Source: Chara braunii
Taxonomy: Eukaryota > Streptophyta > Charophyceae > Charales > Characeae
Assembly (NCBI GenBank): GCA_003427395.1
Contig: BFEA01000619.1
Coordinates: 519,425 to 544,738, forward strand
Direction: 5' to 3'
Length of the DNA stretch: 25,314 nucleotides
Shown here: positions 18,010 through 25,314 of the stretch, piece by piece
How the letters are laid out: each line of letters begins with the position of its first letter
How positions within the stretch are numbered: position 1 is the first letter of the stretch
Program-made: the position numbers and the translations under genes
Notes under the pieces: generated by a model
Told to the model about the DNA's origin: nothing
The model's database searches: none
What the model saw: the letters and a program-made list of their open reading frames with translations, nothing else

Positions 18010-18700
18010 TTACCCATTTAGGAAATAGACAATGGTTGATTCTCTAATCGATAAAATATGTCCTGCAGACTGTTCGACCAATAAATCTAAGCATATAATT
18101 TTGAGATCCAAAAACCGACACTCGTTTAAAAAGAGGATAAACCATCTCAATTCTAAAGTGAAAAGGAAAAAAAAAAAAAAAAAAAAAAAAAAACACGAAA
18201 GATACATAGTAAAAAATAATAGAGAGGATGAGAAAATAGAGAAAAGAAAATAAGGAGAAAAGTAGATAAAGCGGACAATTGATAAAGAAACAGTCATTGG
18301 CAAGACAGGAACAAGAGAGATGTCGAATGAAAAAACAAATAAGTAACGTAAATAAGGGTTTATAAGGCGACAAGTTTCTCCATCTTCTTCTACATCCACA
18401 ACACTCCTATCTAACGAATGAGTAAAAAATTCACTAATTTGGTTCGAGGATGAAGTGAAAACCAAAGATTTTTTACATTTGCCAGCAATACCACTCAACG
18501 AAGCATATACAGGTTAATTCCCTATTTCCTCCCTTTCCCCCTCTTTCCCTGAACACGCGCCAATCAAAACCACAGTAGTTGCTACTCATGATCGACCCCT
18601 CAAAATAAGTTTGATTACCATAGTCATAAACCAATTCATACCATAGTATAAAAGACAACTTAAAATACACACTTAACCAAGGTTCGTATGACCATTACCT
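18010..18700. other. No gene seen; A-run of ~24
   Basis: AT-rich sequence containing an A-run (about 18168-18192) that makes an artefactual Phe-rich minus-strand frame. No RNA or protein signature. Confidence 0.45.
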
Positions 18701-18865
18701 TTGCCCACGGAGTCAGACTTCGAGAAAGGTGACACCGTGATGTGCGAGTTAGTGTCTGTCTACTATGTATCTGTTCTCAAGTGCACAACTATTATTAAAA
18801 TTATGTTCGAAATGAGTTTCTTGCATCAAGAGTTCAAATTTTGTTGTATGAATCGAATACGAGTC

Positions 18866-18945
18866 GCTAACCCACTTTTCAAAATATATTTTATAACCCT
18901 CTACGCTCGATTGCCAACTCGTTTTTGAAAACGTATTTTCTAACC
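18866..18945. repeat. 33-bp direct repeat, period 47
   Basis: GCTAACCCACTTTTCAAAAT (18866) and GCCAACTCGTTTTTGAAAAC (18913) begin two related 33-bp stretches ending TAACC, with about three quarters identity. Confidence 0.6.
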
Positions 18946-19799
18946 GGTAAGCGGAATGAAGTAGCTTTGCTAGCAACACAATAAACTAACTAGGTAACTG
19001 TCATCGGGTTAACACCATGTTAATAACAAAGCGACTATCATCATGATGTCGAACTCATAATGATTGTGCTTTCGATTAAAATAATGAACGTTTATCCTTA
19101 AGGTGAATCTCTATCCTCGATTGAATTCATTAAGCGATTAATCACAATGATCATCGAATCTCGTAGAGGGTTACTTCACATATACCTTTGTAGACATAAC
19201 TAAATTTTTTGACAGTCAAAATTAAGCAATTAAATAGTCAGCGCTACAAGAAAAAATTTAAGTTGTGCATGTGCACCTAACCATTTTATAGTTCCCAATA
19301 CAAATGATGACCTAGTATTTTGTTCAATACGAGGGACAGGTATCATTGTCCACAGCGGAAAAGAGCAGTCAGTTCAACAACTCATGAAATAAGTATCCTC
19401 CATCATGAAAAACAAGCTTTTAACTTTACATAATGAATATACATATATAAAAACGAATCAATCCATTCACAACTTGAAGACTTGTTTGTTTTATCCCCAA
19501 GGAGATGAAAAGTTGCATCCTAGTTGATAAAAATTGACTGGGTGTTAGAGGCCAATCGATTAAGGGGGAAAAAAAAAACACTGAAAATGACTTCAAAATG
19601 TGAGTAGCTTTGCGATATGCACACTCTCACAATAAATCCTTTAGGACTCCTCTTTGGACGTGATTGCGGTCACATAATTCTTAGATTCTTCAGAGTTCGA
19701 GTCATGGCATGATTGCGGTTATATACATTTAGAAACATTAGTATAAGTATGCCCCCAACAACTTGAACGCACATAAAAGGAATACCTCGTGCAATGTAG

Positions 19800-20560
19800 G
19801 TGAAATGTGCAACGAGCGGGCAAGACATTGAAAACTTGATGAGTTTACAAATAGGGAGGATAATATTTTATAAGGCTGGAAGAGGTTGCGGTATTGGATG
19901 TGACTCGGGTATAATGAAGGCCGAAGCAGAGATGGACAACCAAGAGGGGATGCATAGAAAAGATAGGAACGCACGATTGATTTACCAAGTCATAGATTGA
20001 GCCCAAAAGTCATCATACAAAAGGGCACATGGTAGAGAGAGAGCAAACATAAATATATGACATACAGTAAAGAGATTAGCCTCAAGAGAGACGACACTTA
20101 CGAGTGAGGGACCCAAGGTAGAGGATGTAGGGAAATGCAAAGCATTCCACAAACATAAATAACGCACAAGTTGGAGGCAAGTACAATGAAGCAAATGAAA
20201 GAGAAGTGGTCAACAACATGGGAAGAGGCATAACAATCGAGGACAAAAAAAAAAAAGATACACATAAAGTCATATAAGGCGGTCACAAGACGTAGAGGAA
20301 GGAGGGTAAAACTAGAGGGGAAAAAAACACGCGAAGGAAGGAAAGCGACACCAAAGTTAGCACCCACTCTATACAAAATTCACTCATGCGGAGTGAATCC
20401 CCCCAAAAAATAGGGGATTTGAGGTAACATGCAAAGGTAGGAACCCACGCCAAAGAGATGTGACTCGAGCGAGAGGAGGTGATTTGAGTGGGAGGGATGG
20501 ACCAGCAACGGAGGATACAAAAAAGTCAACGGAGGGGGGGACTAGAGAGTCCACCACGAG
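19800..20560. other. Purine-rich (A/G) tract
   Basis: The plus strand is strongly A/G-biased with many GAGG, GGAAG and AAAAAAG words. No defined unit and no gene. Minus-strand Ser/Leu/Phe-rich frames follow from the composition. Confidence 0.55.
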
Positions 20561-20669
20561 ATTAAAAATTTACTCTGTAAGAGAAAATAATTTTAAGAAT
20601 ATCATTCCATCTTTAAAAAATATCATTCCATCTTAAAAAATATCATTCCACTTCTAAAATTTTAAGTCT

Positions 20670-20930
20670 CTTCGAAGAATGGGGTATCCCTAATTTGAAT
20701 TGCATGCTAGAGATAAAATGAACAGCCGAGTGATTTTATTAAATATTTGATTGAATTATCATTCTACTATAAGGAGTTTTTAATCAAAATGGGTTAATCC
20801 AATTTAAACAAAAATGTATTTGCAGCATAATTTGTTGTAATAAGAGTCTAATTAAGATATTTCATGAATCAATCCAGTATTTCATTATAACTTCAACGTA
20901 TAAATGTAATTGGTTGCATAGCATGGCGAA
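20670..20930 (+). repeat. AT-rich dispersed repeat, copy 2, probably interrupted
   Basis: Homologous to 17440-17725. The homology breaks at about 20930 and its continuation (AAAAATTGTCAAATAAGACTGAAAA) resumes at about 21262. This suggests a ~300-bp insertion between. Confidence 0.65.
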
Positions 20931-21240
20931 CGTATTTGTGCCCCTCCACATTCACACGTTCGTGCGAATAGCTCGCGACGTATTCCGAGCGAACATGATT
21001 ATTTTTTAGTATAAAAAAAAAAAAAAAAAAAAGTTTATTTTTTATTTTTTATTTTTAACTCACGTTTGGCTCAGAATTTGATTTGGACATATGACTCTAA
21101 GGCAAAAGTTGCTTGTATTGTTGTTTTACATGACATATATTTTTTTTCATATTTTTCAAAAGGTTTTTGACACTAGTTCGTAGGTGAAACATGTTTGAGT
21201 TCGCCCCTGAACGCGAACACGATGTTACGCATGCAATTGG
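20931..21240 (-). mobile_element. Probable insertion inside AT-rich repeat copy 2; holds inverted copy of 13.7-kb repeat
   Basis: Sequence between the two halves of repeat copy 2. It contains an A-run (21014-21032), then, in reverse orientation, the repeat seen at 13708-13860 (GGCAAAAGTTGCTTGTATTG, ACATGACATATATT). The edges read TTGCATAGCATGGCGAACG on the left and ACGCGAAC...ACGCATGCAA on the right, giving a short inverted TTGCAT/ATGCAA and further imperfect complementarity. The left part (20945-20998) also folds on itself. Exact ends are uncertain. Confidence 0.45.
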
Positions 21241-21299
21241 AATGAGAAACTCAATTTGTACCAAAAATTGTCAAATAAGACTGAAAATTTTATATGTTG

Positions 21300-21960
21300 G
21301 AGTCTACGATGGAGTGAAAGAATTAGTCAACGGTAGAGAAAGGGAGAGGATCCTTGACAAGGGAAGGAGTGCAATGATTGGACTAACTAAATAGGTCGGA
21401 GAGTTAAACTAAAGTAAAATGAGATGAACGTAGAAAGAGTGGGCGAAGCAGAAGTGTTGAAGCAGGGGGAATAATAGGGACGACCAGTCGAGGTGACCAT
21501 CGGTTGAAGCAGAAACACGATACAGAGGTGAGAGGTGATAGAGGGAGACAAGGCACAACAAAGGAAAGAGAGGCTTGGCAAAAGAAGAGGAGGCACGACA
21601 AAGAAAACAAAAGCATTGTAGCGGAAGGGGAGGCATGACTAAGACAAGGGAAGGCATGATAGGGGGAGGGGGGCATGACAAGGGGAAAGAAGTTCCCTTC
21701 TAATAATTAAAAGGAGAAACTCGTGAGCAAATGAAAAACAAATTAAAGAACAAGGATAAAATATACAAGTGATGTAACAAAGTCTCGTCGGAGCAGGTAA
21801 ACAGTAAAAAAACAAATTCGGATTGAGAAGTAACGACTGAGCGGCAAATGAAAACGGCGAGGGAAACAAAGAGTTTTGCCCAACGATTTAGGGAGGATAA
21901 TGAAAGTACGCAAAAGGGGGGAGCGGAGAAGGTTGAGCAAAAGATATTTTTTTTGCCTCC
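21300..21960. repeat. Purine-rich tract with degenerate GGAGGCATGACAA repeats
   Basis: Between about 21540 and 21690 variants of GAGGCATGACAARG recur (AGGCTTGGCAAAAG, AGGCACGACAAAG, AGGCATGACTAAG, AGGCATGATAGGG, GGGCATGACAAGG). The remainder is A/G-rich without a clear unit. Confidence 0.65.
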
Positions 21961-22173
21961 GTCCTCCTCTCTCTTTCGCAGCTATCCATAACACGCCGCC
22001 GTCAATCCACACGACAGTCTGTTTGAGGACGATGGCTACATCTGCATTTGTTGTATTTTATATAGCCCCTTACTATAACCCAAGACACTCTTTCCACATC
22101 TAGTGAATTCAATGCATAATAATAATCGATGCACAAGTCCAAAACTTAGTACATGCATGCCAACAGACAAAGA

Positions 22174-22222
22174 AGCGCATCCGGCGTGAGTGAGCGCATC
22201 CGGCGTGCGTGAGCGCATCCCG
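22174..22222. repeat. 19-bp tandem repeat, 2.6 copies
   Basis: AGCGCATCCGGCGTGAGTG, then AGCGCATCCGGCGTGCGTG, then a partial AGCGCATCC. Only one base differs between the complete units. Confidence 0.9.
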
Positions 22223-22527
22223 GTTTCGGAGCGGACACCCTTACAAAGGTATTTGCTTGGGTTTTTTCATTGGCGGACGTTGTTTGGCCTTCTTGTTGAA
22301 TTGAAGGACTTGATGAGACTGACGTTTGCCAAAAATTCATTCAGATTAACCTATGACCTAGAGACTGAAACTTTATGAACTTTAGTCCGAACGCTTGACG
22401 CATATGAGAGCAATGATAATAAGTGGCAGTTCTTCGCTTTTGTTGAGGCCATAGAGGCGAGCGAACGTGGGAATGCCAAAACTAACCTCATTCTACCTAA
22501 AATAGCAGTCGTGCGATTCAGAGTCTA
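22190..22527 (+). pseudogene. Possible remnant coding frame, unknown
   Basis: One plus frame continues through a single TGA (22376-22378). It gives protein-like sequence on both sides: LLGFFHWRTLFGLLVELKDL before the stop, and LVRTLDAYESNDNKWQFFAF then VEAIEASERGNAKTNL after it, ending at TAA about 22525. Acidic and aromatic residues are distributed as in real proteins and not as in a simple repeat. I recognise no family. It begins within the 19-bp tandem repeat, so the start is arbitrary. Confidence 0.25.
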
Positions 22528-22770
22528 ACTGGGCAAAAAATAATGGACACGTCGGGTATAGGACCTCGATGCAGGGGAAATGGGTTATCTATTTTAGTGG
22601 ACCGTGGGACTTGACTCCTTGTCGAGGTCCGATGTCGGACTCGCGGCTAAAAGGTTAGCCTATCAAGCCTGCAAGACTAAGCCTCTGTCGAGTTGGCTGC
22701 GGGGCATCGGCCTTGAAGTAGGTGAGGAAGGATTAAGCCTGCCTAGGCCAGAAACAGACGTCCTACTTAG
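22528..22770. other. No gene seen; short inverted repeats
   Basis: GGACCTCGA (22561) faces TCGAGGTCC (22620), and GTCCGATGTCGGAC (22626-22639) is a 6-bp hairpin. Otherwise unique sequence. Confidence 0.45.
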
Positions 22771-22773
22771 CTC

Positions 22774-22912
22774 CAATCCTTTAAATAGAAGGATTGTGGC
22801 TATAGCTCCCTAATAGGAGCGAGCCTAGTAGGTACTGCACTAAACTATCATCCGACAGAGACCGGGATCGAGCCCAGACTGCGCTAGCACTGGGATAACT
22901 CCTTTTGGAGTT
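22774..22912 (+). other. Cluster of three hairpins with tRNA-like A and B boxes
   Basis: CAATCCTT/AAGGATTG (22774-22796, loop TAAATAG), GCTCC/GGAGC (22805-22820) and AACTCC/GGAGTT (22897-22912, loop TTTT) lie in one 140-bp stretch. Between them GAGCCTAGTAGG (22821-22832) resembles a pol III A box and GGATCGAGCCC (22865-22875) a B box, at tRNA-like spacing. No complete tRNA cloverleaf can be drawn. A third tRNA-derived element is possible. Confidence 0.3.
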
Positions 22913-23804
22913 GCCTTCCTTTTGCGGATAGCGCGATTGATCACGATCGTACGAGCGCAAAGATCGCACGGCCAAGATCGGTCGCGCGAACCTGTCCGAG
23001 TCTGGGTCTGCGCAAGGATGACACACATAAATCGAGAAATTTAGAGTACAACTGACGCATACCTTGCCCGTCTCGGCGGCTCGCGGGGTTGTTATGTTCA
23101 CAAGTTGTCTCTATTTTTGTTTCATCTTACTCCTACGTGATATGGCCAAGAGGGCTCTCGCCTTTGCCAAAAGGCGGGATCTGATGCGCTCGACACCGCA
23201 ACCCATTGTCATTGATCTCCCCACCGAAGGCCACGAGTCAAATATATCTTATCATCTGCATCACCCTAACTGAGATGCAACATTTCACATGCCATGACTC
23301 TTACGTGGGCTCGAGAGCAGGAACAAGTTCAACGCTACTGATGTATGCAACCAGCTCAATAAACGTGCATGTGTAGGTGTGCGTAAAGCCCACATCCCAT
23401 CCACATTGACCCCTCCCCTCTTCCCCTTTGCGGCTCCGAGCCAAACATGGTCCACACATACCATAAGCTCATATGGCGACTCGTGTTCGGCCACATGGCA
23501 ACACCATGCCATATCTACGCCAAAGACATCAACACACATCAATGCAAGCCGCCAGCATGCTATTGCGCCACTGCTCTTACCACCGTCCTGTTACAATTTG
23601 GCCCTGCTACTCTTTTATTTTGTTTCTTATTTTTGAATTCAAACCTTCATTTTTTTCACCCCCTTTCATTTCACCCGCCGACGCCCACCATTAGGGACAA
23701 AAGTTTTACCCATGGGGTTCTCCATGGCGGTGGAAGCAATACCAGGTTTCATGTATGTGGTCGACGTCTTGCCCACAACTGCACTTGCTTTTTTTTTTTT
23801 TTAA
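22913..23804. other. No confident gene
   Basis: CGATCG/GATCGC-rich sequence at 22930-22990, then mixed DNA. A plus-strand frame starting ATGGCCAAGAGG at about 23142 (MAKRALAFAKRRDLMRSTPQ) runs to a TGA at about 23271 and could be a small ORF or first exon, without support. A T-run of 14 lies at 23789-23802. Confidence 0.4.
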
Positions 23805-23840
23805 TTTAACCACCATTACCTTTCTCAGTATTGGAAAAAA
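23805..23840. mobile_element. TIR element copy F, left terminus
   Basis: TTTAACCACCATTACCTTTC followed by TCAGTATTGG closely matches the terminus of copy C at 917, including its variant TTTCTC block. It is preceded by a T-run. No right end is found downstream. Confidence 0.5.
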
Positions 23841-24687
23841 CGGGAATATAGGTCACTCCGCATTTTTCGGAGGTCCGAACGAGGGTCGCTATGGAGGAGA
23901 TTGAAAAAAAAAAAAATGGGCCTTGTGGGTCCATTTGCCCAACGGGGAAAAAAAGAACAAATAACATAGTATGGCATATCCATTATGTCGGGGATGTACC
24001 TCACAGAGGGCATACTCACCCAAGCACAACAGACAATGTATCTAACCATGCACAGAGTCCGATTCATTGATGTCATTTATATTTTTGTTTCCTTTTTATT
24101 TTTTTTTTCTTCTTCAGTGCCCTATCAGCGAGGCAGGGCGGATTCCCCGTTCTGACAACTACAACTGGGTGAGGGAGAAGTCACACTAGTCCTAGAGACA
24201 ATAAATCAGACTTGTGTCATACCCACCTTGTAGTTTTTTTTTTAATGTTTTTCTTCAATTCTCCACTCCATGCGGATTCCACATTTTGCCAAAGGCCACG
24301 CCGACTGAGGGCGTGCTTTTTCACTACCACTAACAACGAGAATGTATCACCTTGCTCTCCTATGCAGAAGGTAGTGTTTGCGCCCCCCCCTTTGTATCAT
24401 GGGCACTACCGCGCTCTGTAACTCCCTCACTGAGGGCATACTCACACAAGTACTTTGCTTTTCATATCCACCCACAATCAGGGCCAAAGGGTGTTTTTTT
24501 TTTTTTCTCCTTTTCTTTTGTCATCGATGTGACCACGCCGTTGTGATGCCCGCTATGTCCTTTTTGAATTTTGCACACAAGTACCAGGGGGGAAAAAAAC
24601 AGAATGGGGGACCGGGCTTGACAGAACTTGGTGTGCAGTGAAAATCAGGATCGACAAAAACAAACTCTGCTCATTTTAATATATAAA
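23841..24687. other. No gene seen
   Basis: The motif GAGGGCATACTCAC is shared by 24006 and 24433, and a related GAGGGCGTGCTTTTTCAC lies near 24308, so an old dispersed repeat is possible. Several T-rich stretches precede AG dinucleotides (for example 24096-24118) but lead into no recognisable exon. Confidence 0.4.
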
Positions 24688-24833
24688 GGAGGAGACCGTC
24701 CTCCGTGACACAATTAAAAATGGAACCATATAGAGAAGATTAGCATGGCCTTTGGGGTCAGGTCCCACTAGACGAGTAATACGACGGTAGCATTACGTTT
24801 CAGATGACGCGCAACTTGGGGGACAAGTTTTTT
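24688..24833 (+). ncRNA. U6 snRNA-like gene with 42-nt GT...AG insertion
   Basis: U6 is the catalytic snRNA of the spliceosome. Exon-like part 1 (24688-24761) has a 5' stem GGAGGA/TCCTCC, then AAAAATGGAACCATATAG (U6: AAAATTGGAACGATACAG), then AGAGAAGATTAGCATGGCC (24732-24750), identical to the U6 core including the AGC triad. Part 2 (24804-24833) resumes as ATGACGCGCAA (U6: ATGACACGCAA), a 6-bp stem AACTTG/CAAGTT and a T6 run, the usual pol III terminator. Between them 24762-24803 begins GTCCC and ends TTTCAG. Joined parts are 104 nt; human U6 is about 107. The insertion falls in the internal stem-loop just before the bulged U. The ACAGAGA box reads ATAGAGA. An AT-rich TATATAAA (24680-24687) abuts the 5' end, closer than normal. 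A mutated pseudogene remains possible. Confidence 0.8.
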
Positions 24834-25091
24834 GGACGGTGATGGTCACACACATCCACGACCGAGGTTGCTTTTGTTGTCCACGGGCAAAGGACCACAA
24901 TGTCATCCAATGGCCGTGAAGATAATGAAATGTTTTTGTTTATATTTTGTGTTTTTCTTTGTAACCTCGTAGCGTTTTTGCAAATTGAGGAGGGGGGGGA
25001 TGATATTGTGACCGTTTCGTCTCCTTTCGGCGTCGATTGCCTAGTTGAAAACGAAAATTTTAGAGTGTGCTCTCGAGTGCATCGCATGTCT
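24834..25091. other. No gene seen
   Basis: Spacer between the U6 locus and the terminal tandem duplication. No supported ORF, repeat or second small RNA. Confidence 0.45.
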
Positions 25092-25253
25092 GCCATGTAT
25101 AGCCTCCGGAAACTGCACTTTCTGCTATGCCCAATAACCCCTCACTCTACAACTCTACTTTCCACAGTTGAGGCCATGTATAGCCTCTGGAAACTGCGCT
25201 TTCTGCTATGCCCAATAACTCCTCACTCTACAACTCTACTTTCCACAGTTGAG
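25092..25253. repeat. 81-bp tandem duplication
   Basis: 25092-25172 and 25173-25253 each start GCCATGTATAGCCTC and end TTTCCACAGTTGAG, and differ at three positions. The unit end CTACTTTCCACAG|TTGAG resembles a splice acceptor, but no coding frame is supported. Confidence 0.93.
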
Positions 25254-25314
25254 GTTGTGTTCAATGTCACGTTCGTAAACCCGGTTACTAAAGTTTGTTG
25301 CGAACTATTCTTAG

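Larger units (their letters stand above)
15520..22100. other. AT-rich, apparently non-coding block
   Basis: Base composition drops sharply compared with both flanks, with many A/T homopolymers and few open frames. I see no recognisable mitochondrial or plastid protein gene and no tRNA. The block holds an LSU rRNA 3' fragment (15600-15832), a degenerate TIR-element end (about 16535), a pair of diverged AT-rich direct repeats (17440-17800, 20670-20930) and purine-rich tracts (19800-20560, 21300-21960). Longer minus-strand frames (for example 18010-18498) are Phe/Leu-rich products of A/T runs. The repeats shared with the flanks favour a nuclear location. Confidence 0.7.

Noticed and set aside
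18010-18498. 162-codon minus-strand ORF in the AT-rich block
   Set aside because: A poly-Phe stretch comes from an A-run and the rest is AT-composition bias. No membrane-protein family is recognisable.
18766-18785. TATCTGTTCT likeness to the U2 snRNA branch-site region
   Set aside because: The match is about ten bases and nothing else of U2 surrounds it.
22174-22222. CRISPR-like array
   Set aside because: The 19-bp units are directly adjacent without spacers, and the context is eukaryotic.
22528-23100. LTR retrotransposon end
   Set aside because: A TATA-like TTTAAATAG and structured sequence are present, but no second LTR copy, TG...CA ends, primer-binding site or gag/pol frame was found.
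24006-24450. Dispersed GAGGGCATACTCAC motif as a mobile element
   Set aside because: The shared words are too short and scattered to define an element.

Overview
This is a eukaryotic nuclear window that is poor in genes and rich in mobile elements. The signs are long CT and AC microsatellites, A and T runs, an assembly gap (13413-13690), a decayed Helitron, tRNA-derived SINEs, several short inverted-repeat elements, a U6 snRNA-like locus and splice-like signals. There are no operons, bacterial promoters or long intact ORFs. I cannot name the species. An algal or protist nuclear genome is a guess, not a result.

Layout. 1-2.6 kb: copies of one short terminal-inverted-repeat family (complete at 2345-2554, partial at 1-156 and 917-1060) and two adjacent tRNA-derived SINEs (268-470, 479-660). 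3.3-8.3 kb: a minus-strand Helitron-related block. It holds Rep (HUH) and Pif1-type helicase homology (about 8100 to 4783) broken by stops and frameshifts, followed by a second decayed reading frame of unknown family (about 4770 to 3670) with two in-frame tandem duplications. CT microsatellites lie at both edges. 8.6-11.5 kb: degenerate minisatellites, a compact mariner-type hairpin MITE (9414-9524) and other tandem duplications. 11.9-15.3 kb: microsatellites, C-rich DNA, a further family copy, the gap and a long inverted repeat.

15.5-22.1 kb: an AT-rich, apparently non-coding block that begins with the 3' end of a mitochondrial/alphaproteobacterial-type LSU rRNA on the minus strand (about 15600-15832). 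The block also carries a degenerate copy of the window's inverted-repeat family and a repeat shared with 13.7 kb. That argues for DNA now in the nucleus, with an organellar rRNA piece inserted, rather than a contaminating organelle contig. 22.1-25.3 kb: mixed GC-richer DNA with small hairpins, a tRNA-like A/B-box pair and an 81-bp tandem duplication. At 24688-24833 lies a U6 snRNA-like locus with a 42-nt GT...AG insertion. Removing it gives a 104-nt RNA ending in T6, close to the normal length of U6.

Most apparent ORFs here are translations of simple repeats. The best-supported biological content is the Helitron remnant, the LSU rRNA fragment, the U6 locus and the repeat families. The U6 locus with its possible intron is the most interesting candidate.
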